A DNA stretch of 64,000 nucleotides, taken from assembly GCF_039645985.1 (NCBI RefSeq), contig NZ_CP147919.1, positions 62,001 through 126,000 of the forward strand, read 5' to 3'. Numbering within the stretch: position 1 is the stretch's first letter; every line of letters starts with the position of its first letter. The stretch comes from Sulfurimonas sp. HSL3-7 (GTDB taxonomy: Bacteria > Campylobacterota > Campylobacteria > Campylobacterales > Sulfurimonadaceae). The notes below the pieces were generated by a model. The model saw only the letters and a program-made list of their open reading frames with translations, ran no database searches and had not been told where the DNA came from. Below are positions 1 through 8,711 of this stretch, in pieces. Position numbers and translations under genes: made by a program.

Positions 1-783
1 GGCCTCTTTGACCATATTGAATGCGACCCGCGTACGATACGCCTTGGTCGAACGGAACGAGCCCGACGGCGCGATATCCTGTGCCAATGCTTCGCTGATC
101 TTTTCGTCACTGACATCGCCGCTGTTGAGCAGCTCTTCGACGTGTCTGAGCCGAAGGGCATAAGGGTTAAGGGATGCCCCGCTGATGCAGTAGCCTCCGC
201 TGTTTTTAACCACAGCCAGGCTCACTTTTGCTATATTGAGCCGTTCGCGTGCGCCCGCCTTTCTGTAATACCATTGATGCTCCTGCAGGGGGATTGTAAT
301 GCCCAGTATCATCTCATGGTCCAGTTTCGTACATTTGTAACCGCAAAAGAGCTCGTCGAGCGCTATCTCTCTCCGTCCCTGCTTTGAGCCCAGTGTGAGT
401 GTGGCATTCAGTACCAACAGCACGGCGGTAAGGTCCGCTGCCGGAGAGGCGTTGGCGATATTGCCGCCGAGTGTCGCCAGGTTTCGGATCTGATGCGAAG
501 CAAACACCTCCGACGCGGCGATCAGCAGCGGCAGATGGGTGCGTACCGCGGCACTCTCCATAATCTCCGTAACGGTCGCCAAAGCCCCGATGTGGATACT
601 TTCCGAGCCCATCTCAATGGCGCGGAGCTCGCTCAGACCGCCGATATCGATCAGCCCCTGTACGGTGTTCTGGTCGCTCAACTGTACGGCGACATCGGTA
701 CTGCCGCAAAGCAGGAGAAAGTCGGGGTGCTGATGGATCAGGTTCAACGCATCATCAAGATGTTCGGCTCTGTGATAGATCAT
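1..783 (-). CDS. Molybdenum hydroxylase FAD-binding subunit (XdhB/CoxM type), 3' end beyond window
   Basis: This reading frame is open from an ATG at 783 to the left edge (261 codons, no stop), so the last residues are missing. It begins MIYHRAEHLDDALNLI and carries the FAD-site motifs of the family: GSTDVAV near residue 28, then IRNLATLGGNIANASPAAD near residues 100-118. It would pass electrons from the 2Fe-2S subunit to NAD+ or another acceptor in the cytosol. Its ATG overlaps the stop of the 2Fe-2S gene (ATGA), so the three subunits form a translationally coupled operon. It lacks the Cys-rich 4Fe-4S insertion seen in the second FAD subunit of this window (47311-48321). Substrate is unknown. 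Confidence 0.9.
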   Translation of the reverse strand, partial: MIYHRAEHLDDALNLIHQHPDFLLLCGSTDVAVQLSDQNTVQGLIDIGGLSELRAIEMGSESIHIGALATVTEIMESAAVRTHLPLLIAASEVFASHQIRNLATLGGNIANASPAADLTAVLLVLNATLTLGSKQGRREIALDELFCGYKCTKLDHEMILGITIPLQEHQWYYRKAGARERLNIAKVSLAVVKNSGGYCISGASLNPYALRLRHVEELLNSGDVSDEKISEALAQDIAPSGSFRSTKAYRTRVAFNMVKEA

Positions 784-1223
784 GACATACTCTTTACAAT
801 GGCTTCGACGATTTTCTGGTAGCCTGTGCAGCGGCATATATTGCCGTCCAATGCCTCTTTGACGCGCTTTTCATCTTTGCTGCCCTCATGTATGATGTAG
901 TCATAGGCACGCATGACAAACCCCGGTGTGCAAAAACCGCACTGTACCGCCCCCTCTTTGGCAAAGTTTTCGCGTATCGTTTCCGTCTCCTTCTGCAACC
1001 CTTCCAGGGTGACGATTTCGGCTCCCTGCATCTGGGGCGCAAGAAGCAGGCAGGAGTTGACCAGTTTGCCGTTGAAAAAGAGAGAGCACGTGCCGCACTC
1101 GCCTTCGCCGCACCCCTTTTTCACCGAGAGCATACCCAGCCTCCTGACAACATCAAGGAGCCGCTCCTCCGGTTCGCATTCAAAACGGTAAGGTCTGCTG
1201 TTTATCGTACATCTTATCTGCAT
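780..1223 (-). CDS. Molybdenum hydroxylase 2Fe-2S subunit (CoxS/XdhA small-subunit type)
   Basis: A 147-residue protein with both [2Fe-2S] motifs of xanthine dehydrogenase-family small subunits: plant-ferredoxin type CGEGECGTC plus a downstream Cys (residues about 38-58), then CGFCTPG and CRCTGY (about 97-135). It moves electrons from the Mo cofactor to FAD. There is no signal peptide or Tat motif, so the complex is probably cytosolic, unlike the second molybdenum hydroxylase of the window. Its start overlaps the end of the Mo subunit gene by 10 bp and its stop overlaps the FAD-subunit start. Confidence 0.93.
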   Translation of the reverse strand: MQIRCTINSRPYRFECEPEERLLDVVRRLGMLSVKKGCGEGECGTCSLFFNGKLVNSCLLLAPQMQGAEIVTLEGLQKETETIRENFAKEGAVQCGFCTPGFVMRAYDYIIHEGSKDEKRVKEALDGNICRCTGYQKIVEAIVKSMS

Positions 1224-3349
1224 TTTTGCTCCACGACTTCAGGGGTGATGGTCAGGTTGTCAAAAGCGGTGTCAAGTGCATGGGTTAGAGCATTGCCGAT
1301 CGCGGCGGCAGGGCCGTCCATCGGAAGTTCGCCCAGCCCTTTTGACGGTTCATCCGTATTGAGAAAAGCGATATGCAGTTTTGGCAGATCCGCTGCCAGA
1401 GGCACACTGTAATCACTGAGACGGCTGCTTCTGAGTTTGCCGTCCTGATAGGCGATCCTCTCATAGAGGGCGTAGCCGATCCCCTGGGCCACGCCGCCCT
1501 CCACCTGTCCCTCCGCCATCATGGGATTGACTACTTTTCCGACATCGTTGTAGGCATAAAAGTCGCTGACCCGTACCCTGTAATCGACGGGGTCGACTTC
1601 GACTTCAGCGACATAGCAGCCCAGAGAGTAGCCGTCATACCCGTTGCCGTAAAAATGCTCCTCATCCCATTGAACGGTGTCAGGTTTTTGATAGGCCGCC
1701 TGAAAACGGCTCTGTGCACCGCTTTTGAGATAGGCCCTGACGGCGTCAAGGTACTCGGCCTCGCTGCCGTAGCGACCAAGCGCCTCTTTAAGCGCGTTTG
1801 CCGCCTCCCTTAGAAGCTCTCCGACGATCATCACGGTACGCGAAGCGACGGTAGGCCCGCTGTCGGCGACTTTGGCGGTATTGGGAAGATGATATCGAAT
1901 CATCGTGATCGGAAGTGCCAGCACGTCGGCTACGATCTGCGGCAGTGCCGTCAAGGTTCCCTGTCCCATCTCGACACTGCCGATCCTGATCTCGACCATC
2001 CCGTTATCGTGAAGGTCGAGCCACACTTTTGAAGCCAAAAGCGTCTCTCCCTCCCCCGTAAAACCGCCGCCATGCATAAAAAGTGCCATCCCGATCCCCT
2101 TATACGGCGTGCCGGCAGCCTCTTTTTCATCAAAACCACTCGCTTTCCGCGTGGTTTCAAAGAGGGTCCGCAAGCGTGTGTACTCCCCGATCTTTGCACC
2201 CGTGACACTGACGGAACGGCTGTGGGGCAGATTTCTCTCGCGCACCTCCATCGGCGAAATGCCGAGACAGCGGGCGATATCATCCATATGCCGCTCGATC
2301 CCGAAGATCACCTGGGGTGCTCCGAAACCTCTGAAAGCACCGTTTGGCGGCGTGTTGGTCGCAACGGCCCGTGCATCCACCTTGATATAGCCGCAATCAT
2401 AGAAACCGGCAGCATGCAGTACCGCCCGGGCCAAAACGACAGGGGTAAGCGTCACGTAGGCACCGCCGTCCAGCGTTATCTCAATATCGAGGGCATGCAG
2501 TTTTCCGGTTTCGTCAAAATGGCTTTTGTAGTGCAGTGCCGAGGGGTGGCGCTTGGTGGTAAAGGAAATATCTTCGGCGCGGTCATAGACGAGCTTCACA
2601 TCCTGTTTGGCTTTTTTGCTCAGCAGATAGACATAGGCCGCTATCAGGGAGGGGTAATCCTCTTTGCCGCCAAAACCGCCGCCGGTCGGCGCCTGCTCGA
2701 CCTCGATCTTCTTCCCGGTCAGCGCAAAGAGAGCGGACTCCACATAAAAAGGGCACTGCATCGACCCGACGATCCTGACGGCGCCGTCACAGTAGCGTGC
2801 GATCATGCTCTGCGTCTCCATATAGAGCTGTTCCTGATGCGGGGTGCTGTAGTGTTTTTCCAGGCTTTTCAGAGCTGTATAATCGGGTTCCTCACCTTTT
2901 TCCGTCCGGATGGTCTTGAAGAGGTTGTCGTCACCGTAGAGGAGGGTTTTGCAATCGAGCGATTCCTGCACCGTCAGAACAGGTGTCAAAGGTTCATAGG
3001 TGATATCGATATGTTTGAGTGCCTCTTTGAGCATCCTCTGAGACCGGTGCGCCAGCAGCAGGATCGGTTCCCCGATAAACCTCACCTTTGTTTCGGCTAG
3101 AAAAGGCTGGTCATCGGTCAGCATGACGTTGGCATTTCTGCCTTCGATATCACGATGATCGACGATCACAAAATCCGAGAAATCAAAGGTCTCGTCAAAA
3201 GTGATGGAAAGAATGTTCCCGTGCGCAATGGTTGAACGGACAACCGCACCGTAGAGACCCTCAAAGTCCAGATCGTCGGTATACTCCAAGGTACCGTCGG
3301 ATTTGGACGCGGCATCGACCCGTACAACACTTTGACCGACGAGACTCAT
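1214..3349 (-). CDS. Molybdenum hydroxylase large subunit, molybdopterin-binding
   Basis: A 711-residue catalytic subunit of the xanthine dehydrogenase/aldehyde oxidase family. Visible landmarks are GGGFGGKE (near 225), the GAFRGFGAPQ loop (near 335), EMGQGTLTALPQI (near 460) and KGLGELP followed by AAAIGNA near the C-terminus, which contains the catalytic Glu of the family. Such enzymes hydroxylate a purine, aldehyde or N-heterocycle with water-derived oxygen. The active-site loops do not let me assign the substrate. The gene follows the DUF606 gene with a 4-bp ATGA overlap and precedes the 2Fe-2S gene. No cofactor-maturation gene lies in this operon; MocA and XdhC are with the other hydroxylase at 45-47 kb. 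Confidence 0.92.
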   Translation of the reverse strand: MSLVGQSVVRVDAASKSDGTLEYTDDLDFEGLYGAVVRSTIAHGNILSITFDETFDFSDFVIVDHRDIEGRNANVMLTDDQPFLAETKVRFIGEPILLLAHRSQRMLKEALKHIDITYEPLTPVLTVQESLDCKTLLYGDDNLFKTIRTEKGEEPDYTALKSLEKHYSTPHQEQLYMETQSMIARYCDGAVRIVGSMQCPFYVESALFALTGKKIEVEQAPTGGGFGGKEDYPSLIAAYVYLLSKKAKQDVKLVYDRAEDISFTTKRHPSALHYKSHFDETGKLHALDIEITLDGGAYVTLTPVVLARAVLHAAGFYDCGYIKVDARAVATNTPPNGAFRGFGAPQVIFGIERHMDDIARCLGISPMEVRERNLPHSRSVSVTGAKIGEYTRLRTLFETTRKASGFDEKEAAGTPYKGIGMALFMHGGGFTGEGETLLASKVWLDLHDNGMVEIRIGSVEMGQGTLTALPQIVADVLALPITMIRYHLPNTAKVADSGPTVASRTVMIVGELLREAANALKEALGRYGSEAEYLDAVRAYLKSGAQSRFQAAYQKPDTVQWDEEHFYGNGYDGYSLGCYVAEVEVDPVDYRVRVSDFYAYNDVGKVVNPMMAEGQVEGGVAQGIGYALYERIAYQDGKLRSSRLSDYSVPLAADLPKLHIAFLNTDEPSKGLGELPMDGPAAAIGNALTHALDTAFDNLTITPEVVEQKCR

Positions 3350-3792
3350 GCCGGACTCCTCAGGGCGATATAGCTCCCCAGCAGCACCAGAAGGACACCG
3401 GAAACTTTCTGCAGCGTGATGCTGTTGACAGCGAGGTTCAGGGCACCGAGATGGTCATATAGAAGCGAGGCGATCAGCAGGCCGGAGATGAAGAGCAGCG
3501 ATGTTGCCGTTGCACCGATGGCGGGAAAGGCGATGGCAAACACCATGATGACGAAAAAGCCGCAGAAACCGCCGATGAGAATGGAGGGGTCCATCTTCTC
3601 CAGCGGCACTTTAAAGCCGTTTTCCGTCGTGATGATATAAAAGAGAAATACCGAGGCAAAAACCACCAGCGAATTCACCACCAGGACGGTTTTCAGGTCG
3701 ATGCTCTCTTTCCAGTAGCCGTTATAAAGCCCCTGGGTACTCGAAGCGATCCCGGAGAGAAAGCTCAGGAGCACGATAAACAGTTTAGTCAA
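3346..3792 (-). CDS. DUF606/YdcZ-type small DMT-superfamily membrane protein
   Basis: About 148 residues with five or so hydrophobic segments (for example FIVLLSFLSGIAS, VLVVNSLVVFASVFLFYII and FCGFFVIMVFAIAFPAIGA). This is the profile of the DUF606 (YdcZ) inner-membrane proteins, putative small-molecule exporters. The frame is open up to 3870, but I choose the TTG at 3792 because a GGAG lies 5 nt upstream and the resulting length matches the family. Its end overlaps the start of the Mo subunit by 4 bp, so it is the first gene of that operon and may move the hydroxylase substrate or product (inference). Confidence 0.75.
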   Translation of the reverse strand: MTKLFIVLLSFLSGIASSTQGLYNGYWKESIDLKTVLVVNSLVVFASVFLFYIITTENGFKVPLEKMDPSILIGGFCGFFVIMVFAIAFPAIGATATSLLFISGLLIASLLYDHLGALNLAVNSITLQKVSGVLLVLLGSYIALRSPA

Positions 3793-4123
3793 AACATCTC
3801 CTTCAAACTTCGTATGGAAAGGATATTTTATGCGCATTGGTTGGACGGACAGCAGTCTCATACAGACCAAAACGGATGGTCAACAATAGTAAATACTATA
3901 ACGAACTCTATTAAGGGTACCTTTTGTCTATGATGATGAGGCAATATTCACATAGTTGTATTTCAGAATATCGGATCTATGGAGAATTGAGCAAACAGGT
4001 ATAATCTAGGAAAGGTGAGCACTCTTTTTTCGGACCTGTTTTTGTGATGTGTGAGGGTTAGCGGAGAGGAGAAGTCTCCAGCGTTGCAGGGCCTTCAAAA
4101 GCAGAGGCTCCTACATATCAGTA
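3793..4123. other. Intergenic region, no gene seen
   Basis: I see no coding signal. It should hold the minus-strand promoter of the molybdenum hydroxylase operon. A plus-strand TATAAT lies near 3999, flanked by the inverted pair AACAGGT / ACCTGTT about 40 nt apart. No plus-strand gene follows until 4744, so its meaning is unclear. Confidence 0.5.
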
Positions 4124-4441
4124 CTACTTAGTGCCGCACTTTCCGGCGCCGCACTTCATCGTCTTGTCACCTTTCATCGCTTTACCGCATTTGCCGGCAC
4201 CGCATTTCATCTTGCCCTGCACATCTCTCGGACAGTCACATGGCATGCTCGCATCTTTTTTAGCGGCACAGTCCGGGTTCGGACAGTCGTCGCAGTTGCA
4301 TCCTTTGGCTTTCATCCCTTTGGACATAGAGGCGCCGCATTTACCGGCACCGCACTTCATGTCGTTGGCATTAAGCGAGAGTCCGGTGAGACCCAACAGC
4401 AGCATAGCGGCAAATAGCATCGTAGAGAGGTGTTTGAACAT
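4124..4441 (-). CDS. Secreted Cys-rich peptide with three KCGAGKCG motifs (HvfA/bufferin-like metallophore precursor candidate)
   Basis: A 105-residue protein with a clear Sec signal peptide (charged start, hydrophobic 8-23, likely cleavage after NA at 25). The mature part has 12 cysteines: KCGAGKCG at 29-36, 79-86 and 96-103, plus a central CNCDDC...C / CDC block at 48-70. The remainder is Lys, Met and Gly rich. Repeated (E/A)GKCG motifs are the modification sites of HvfA-type and bufferin-type copper-binding peptides matured by MNIO (DUF692) enzymes. That link is inference, as no DUF692 or DUF2063 gene is in the window. A good ribosome-binding site (AAAGGA) precedes the ATG. A metallothionein-like metal-binding role without modification is the alternative. 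Confidence 0.75.
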   Translation of the reverse strand: MFKHLSTMLFAAMLLLGLTGLSLNANDMKCGAGKCGASMSKGMKAKGCNCDDCPNPDCAAKKDASMPCDCPRDVQGKMKCGAGKCGKAMKGDKTMKCGAGKCGTK

Positions 4442-4743
4442 TGGTTTTCCTTTAGGTTTTGTCGTCTTATTATACTAAATTTTCGTTATTTCACATTTCG
4501 GGTTTTTTTATCCGGCATCATATTTTGGCGGGACTCCATACAAGAGAGATAGGGAGGGTCTGCATTGCCTACGCAGAAGGGCCGAGATCTGTTGATTGCA
4601 AGGAATTGGCCTGTTTTTTAATCATTTAAAGATATTCCTTGTAGGATAATATGATATATTATGAGTGTAAAAGCCCCGATACAGGCATCGGGAATGATTC
4701 ATTACAATATAACAGCAACCCCATAATATAGAAGGAAGATTCT
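4442..4743. promoter_or_regulatory. Divergent intergenic region between the Cys-rich peptide and pgm
   Basis: No gene is seen. An AT-rich stretch at about 4640-4662 with overlapping TAATAT/TATGAT/TATATT elements is the likely promoter of the glycogen/glycolysis run, leaving a leader of roughly 80-90 nt. The leader contains a small hairpin (CCCGAT...ATCGGG, about 4671-4689). A purine-rich ribosome-binding site (GAAGGAAGA) lies just before the pgm ATG. Confidence 0.45.
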
Positions 4744-6378
4744 ATGGCTCATGAGAATGCCGGAAAAACAGCACCTTACAGTTTACTCGAAAATATCCCC
4801 CGTTTAATCGCCTCATATTATATGCAGAGACCTGATGTCAATGAGGCAGCGCAGAAGGTGGCTTTCGGCACTTCCGGTCACCGCGGCAGCTCAGTCAAAA
4901 ACAGTTTTAACGAAGACCATATTCTGGCTATTGCCCAGGCGATGTGTGAATACCGCAAATCGGCGGGCATCACCGGAACGCTTTTTATCGGCAAGGACAC
5001 CCATGCACTTTCGACACCCGCGCAATTGACGGCGCTGCAGGTCTGTATCGCCAACGGCGTGCCCTGCAGGATCGCCAAAGATGACGGTTACACGCCGACA
5101 CCCGTGATCTCTTTTACGATCCTTGAGGCCAACAAAAAGGGCGGTGCCCAGTGCGACGGGGTGGTCATTACCCCTTCGCACAACCCCCCTAGCGACGGCG
5201 GGTTCAAGTACAACCCCCCAAACGGAGGCCCTGCCGATACGGATGTTACCAGTGTCATAGAGGAGCGCGCCAACGCCATCTTGAAAAACGGTCTTACCGA
5301 CGTGAAAAAGGTATCGCTGGAGGAGGCGCTAGCAAGCGAACTGCTGCAGGAATATGACTTTATTACCCCGTATGTCAGCGCGCTGAACGAGATCGTGGAC
5401 ATGGATGCGATCAAGGCCTCCGGCCTCAAGATCGGCGTGGACCCGATGGGCGGTTCCGGGATCGCCGTTTATCAGAAGATCAAAGAGGTCTACGGCCTTG
5501 ATATGGAGATCGTTAACGAGAAGGTTGATCCGACATTCTCTTTTATGACCTGCGACCATGACGGCAAGATCCGTATGGACTGTTCCTCCGCTTATGCGAT
5601 GGCATCGCTGATCGCACTCAAAGAGAAGTATGATATCGCCTTCGGCAATGATCCCGATTTCGACCGTCACGGTATTGTCACGCCGAGCGTCGGTCTGATG
5701 AACCCCAACCACTATCTTTCGGTTGCGATCTGGTACCTCTACTCGCACCGCAAAGCGTGGAGCAGCGAGCTCGGCATCGGCAAGACCCTCGTCTCAAGCT
5801 CCATGATCGACCGGGTTGCAGCATCGTTGGGCAGAAAGGTCGTTGAGGTCCCGGTCGGGTTTAAGTGGTTTGTCGACGGGCTTTTCAGCGGCACGCTGGG
5901 CTTTGGCGGCGAAGAGAGCGCGGGGGCTTCGTTCCTGCGCCGGGACGGTTCGGTGTGGTCCACGGATAAGGACGGCATTATTCTCAACCTTCTTGCCGCA
6001 GAGATCACGGTAAAAATGAAAAAAGACCCGGGGACGATCTATCAGGAGTTTGAAGCAGAGTTCGGCAGATCATATTATGCGCGTATTGACGCCCCGGCAA
6101 CGCCGCAGCAAAAAGCGGTACTGAAAAACCTCTCACCGGAGAACATCACCTCCAAGATTATGGCAGGCGAGGCGATAGAGGGAATCTTTACCGAAGCCAG
6201 CGGCAACGGTGCCAAGATCGGCGGCCTGAAGGTGACAACGCAGAACGGATGGTTCGCGGCGCGCCCGTCAGGAACCGAGGATATCTACAAGATCTATGCG
6301 GAGAGTTTTATCTCGGGCGAGCATCTTGAACAGATTCAGCAGGAGGCAAAAGAGATTGTGCTTGCCGCGATCTCTTAG
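4744..6378 (+). CDS. pgm: Phosphoglucomutase, alpha-D-glucose-phosphate specific
   Basis: A 544-residue protein matching full-length bacterial Pgm. It has the N-terminal AFGTSGHRG motif (39-47), the phosphoserine loop ITPSHNPP (about 142-149), the metal-binding DPDFDRHG (about 303-310), the sugar-binding GGEESAG (near 390) and the phosphate-binding [12 protein letters not shown] near the C-terminus. It interconverts glucose 1-phosphate and glucose 6-phosphate, the branch point between glycolysis/gluconeogenesis and glycogen. It is the first gene of a 13-gene plus-strand run. All catalytic motifs are present, unlike the degenerate phosphomutase domain encoded at 11954-14458. Confidence 0.96.
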   Translation: MAHENAGKTAPYSLLENIPRLIASYYMQRPDVNEAAQKVAFGTSGHRGSSVKNSFNEDHILAIAQAMCEYRKSAGITGTLFIGKDTHALSTPAQLTALQVCIANGVPCRIAKDDGYTPTPVISFTILEANKKGGAQCDGVVITPSHNPPSDGGFKYNPPNGGPADTDVTSVIEERANAILKNGLTDVKKVSLEEALASELLQEYDFITPYVSALNEIVDMDAIKASGLKIGVDPMGGSGIAVYQKIKEVYGLDMEIVNEKVDPTFSFMTCDHDGKIRMDCSSAYAMASLIALKEKYDIAFGNDPDFDRHGIVTPSVGLMNPNHYLSVAIWYLYSHRKAWSSELGIGKTLVSSSMIDRVAASLGRKVVEVPVGFKWFVDGLFSGTLGFGGEESAGASFLRRDGSVWSTDKDGIILNLLAAEITVKMKKDPGTIYQEFEAEFGRSYYARIDAPATPQQKAVLKNLSPENITSKIMAGEAIEGIFTEASGNGAKIGGLKVTTQNGWFAARPSGTEDIYKIYAESFISGEHLEQIQQEAKEIVLAAIS

Positions 6379-6465
6379 ACGTGAGAAACATGTCTAAATA
6401 TCGCGCAATAAATGTGACCTAACTGTAACAGAGATGATATATATTATGATTTACAAGGAGATACT

Positions 6466-7461
6466 ATGGCAGTAAAAGCGGCAATTAACGGGACAGGAAG
6501 AATAGGGATGATCGTGGCAAAGATCATCACTTCGCGTGATGATATCGAGCTCGTTGCAATCAATACTACGGCAAAAGCCGATATGCTTGAGTACCTTTTC
6601 AAATATGACAGCGTGCATACGGGCGTGAGCGCCAAAGTGCTGGATGAGAAAACGATCGAGATCAACGGCAAAAAAGTGGCCATGTTCAGCACGCGCGATC
6701 CCGAAGAGCTTGATTTCGGTTCAGCCGGAGCGGAAGTCGTGATCGAGTGTACGGGTGTCTTCCTGACAACCGAAAAAGCGCAGTCGTATCTCAAGAACGG
6801 CGTTAAAAAGGTCGTTATGTCGGCCCCGGCCAAAGATGATACGCCGACCTATGTACTGAATATCAATACCGATGCGTACAAAGGCGAAGACATTATCTCC
6901 AACGCCAGCTGTACCACCAACTGTCTCGCACCGATCTGTAAAGTCCTGGATGACGCATTCGGCATTGACAACGGCCTGATGACGACCATCCACTCCTACA
7001 CGAACGACCAGAATATTCTCGATGTCAAACACAGCAAAGATATGCGTCGTGCCCGTGCTGCAGCGGTGAATATGATCCCGACAACAACGGGAGCCGCCAA
7101 GGCGATCGGAAAGGTGATGCCGCACCTTCAGGGCAAATTGAACGGCTATGCGATGCGTGTTCCGACCCCGGATGTATCGGTCGTCGATCTGACGGTCAAT
7201 CTTAAAAAAGAGGTCACCAAAGAGGAGATCAATGCCGCATTTGACGTTGCAGCAGCAGGGAACTTTGCCGGACTGATCGAGATCGACAACGACAAGCGCG
7301 TATCGAGCGACTTTGTCGGTTCGACCTACAGCGCTACCTATGTACCGGATATGACCAGCGTTGTCGATGGCAAAACGGTAAAAGTTCTTGCCTGGTATGA
7401 CAATGAATGGGGATACAGCAGCCGCCTGGTCGATATGTGTGTTTTTGTCGGACAGAACTAA
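6466..7461 (+). CDS. gap: Glyceraldehyde-3-phosphate dehydrogenase, type I
   Basis: A 331-residue Gap with the Rossmann start INGTGRIGMI, the catalytic motif ASCTTNC with Cys149, the basic partner region VNMIPTTTGAAKAIGKV and the C-terminal WYDNEWGYS. It interconverts glyceraldehyde 3-phosphate and 1,3-bisphosphoglycerate and pairs with pgk three genes downstream. An AAGGAGA ribosome-binding site precedes the ATG. The 87-bp gap after pgm is the longest interval in the run and contains a weak hairpin (TTAGAC/GTCTAA near 6377-6399), so an extra promoter or attenuator here is possible. The stop overlaps the pgi start by one base (TAATG). Confidence 0.97.
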   Translation: MAVKAAINGTGRIGMIVAKIITSRDDIELVAINTTAKADMLEYLFKYDSVHTGVSAKVLDEKTIEINGKKVAMFSTRDPEELDFGSAGAEVVIECTGVFLTTEKAQSYLKNGVKKVVMSAPAKDDTPTYVLNINTDAYKGEDIISNASCTTNCLAPICKVLDDAFGIDNGLMTTIHSYTNDQNILDVKHSKDMRRARAAAVNMIPTTTGAAKAIGKVMPHLQGKLNGYAMRVPTPDVSVVDLTVNLKKEVTKEEINAAFDVAAAGNFAGLIEIDNDKRVSSDFVGSTYSATYVPDMTSVVDGKTVKVLAWYDNEWGYSSRLVDMCVFVGQN

Positions 7462-8702
7462 TGCTCAGCTTTGCAAAACATTTCTCTTTTGAACCTGCAT
7501 CAGAACACAAAGGTGTGATGCAGAGCGCCATGGCTGCAGTTAAAGAAGAGATGCAGAGCGATAAGATAGGGTATTATAAACTGCCGTCGCATTCGCTGTC
7601 GCACCTTGAGGCACTAGATGCGATCGATACCAGCATGTACGAGCAGGTCGTTGTCATCGGTATCGGCGGCTCCTCGCTTGGAAGCAAAGCGATCGACTCT
7701 TTTTTGCGCCCCATCACGCCGGGCGTCAAAGAGGTGCTTTTTTTTGAAAACTCCGACCCCCTTACCATCACGGAGAACCTGGCAAAAGTAGACAAAGAGA
7801 AGGCCGCCTTTTTTGTGATCTCCAAGTCCGGTTCGACGATCGAGACGACATCCATCTTTAAAACGATCATCGCTGCCTGCCGACTCGATCTTGACGGCGC
7901 TGACCGCGACCGTGTCTTTGTGATTACCGATGCTAACTCGCCGCTCTCTGCATTTGCTTCGCATCACCGTCTTAGAGAATTTATTATCCCCGATAATGTC
8001 GGCGGACGCTTTTCGGTGCTCAGTGCAGTCGGCGTTGTGCCGCTTCAGGTAGCGGGTTATGATATGCAGGGCGTACTGGAGGGTGCCGGCAGTTTTATAG
8101 AACGTTTTTTCCAGGGCAGGGAAGACCACCTTCTGGAAAAAGCGTGCTATCTGTATGAAAATGCAGCGCAGCAGAACATCAACGTACTCTTCTCCTATGC
8201 CGACCGCCTTGAGAATTTTACAAAGTGGTATGTCCAGCTTTGGGGTGAATCGCTTGGCAAGATCGACAGCGAAAACAACAGCGTGGGGCTCACCCCAATC
8301 GGGATCATCGGTGCAGTCGATCAGCACTCTTTTTTGCAGCTTGTCATTCAGGGCCCCAAAGACAAGAGTGTGACCTTTGTCAAGATCGGAGATTTTGATA
8401 ACGATCTTATGATCCCCGATCTCTCGCTCTATGGCATTGAAAAGACCGATTTTATCAACGGCAAAAGCTTCAACACCCTTATCAATGCCCAGTGCGATGC
8501 GACCATGCAGAGCGTTATCGCATCCGGCGCTGCCGTAGATGCGATTGCCATCGATAAGGTCTCGGCTGAAAGCATCGGTGCTATTATCGCCTATTACGAG
8601 CTTTTGACCTCCGTGACAGGCTCTATGTTTAAGATCAATACCTATGACCAGCCCGGTGTTGAACTCGGCAAACAGATGCTTTACCAAAACCTATCGAAAT
8701 AA
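7461..8702 (+). CDS. pgi: Glucose-6-phosphate isomerase
   Basis: A 413-residue protein of the shorter bacterial Pgi class. The family signatures GIGGSSLGS (near 65-75), SKSGST (near 114-120) and WGESLGK (near 255-262) are present. It interconverts glucose 6-phosphate and fructose 6-phosphate. The frame is open 18 codons further upstream, inside gap, but the ATG at 7461 overlapping the gap stop (TAATG) gives the natural start MLSFAKHF and implies translational coupling. It lies between gap and the phosphorylase homologue and links hexose phosphates to the glycogen genes. Confidence 0.95.
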   Translation: MLSFAKHFSFEPASEHKGVMQSAMAAVKEEMQSDKIGYYKLPSHSLSHLEALDAIDTSMYEQVVVIGIGGSSLGSKAIDSFLRPITPGVKEVLFFENSDPLTITENLAKVDKEKAAFFVISKSGSTIETTSIFKTIIAACRLDLDGADRDRVFVITDANSPLSAFASHHRLREFIIPDNVGGRFSVLSAVGVVPLQVAGYDMQGVLEGAGSFIERFFQGREDHLLEKACYLYENAAQQNINVLFSYADRLENFTKWYVQLWGESLGKIDSENNSVGLTPIGIIGAVDQHSFLQLVIQGPKDKSVTFVKIGDFDNDLMIPDLSLYGIEKTDFINGKSFNTLINAQCDATMQSVIASGAAVDAIAIDKVSAESIGAIIAYYELLTSVTGSMFKINTYDQPGVELGKQMLYQNLSK

Positions 8703-8711
8703 GGAGAGGTT

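Noticed and set aside
2072-3100. 342-codon plus-strand open frame
   Set aside because: Antisense to the molybdopterin-binding subunit, which carries all family landmarks.
4669-4689. CCCGAT/ATCGGG hairpin in the pgm leader as terminator or riboswitch
   Set aside because: Only a 6-bp stem with no T run and no resemblance to a known riboswitch.
7614-8687. 357-codon minus-strand open frame
   Set aside because: Antisense to pgi, with no recognisable protein motif.
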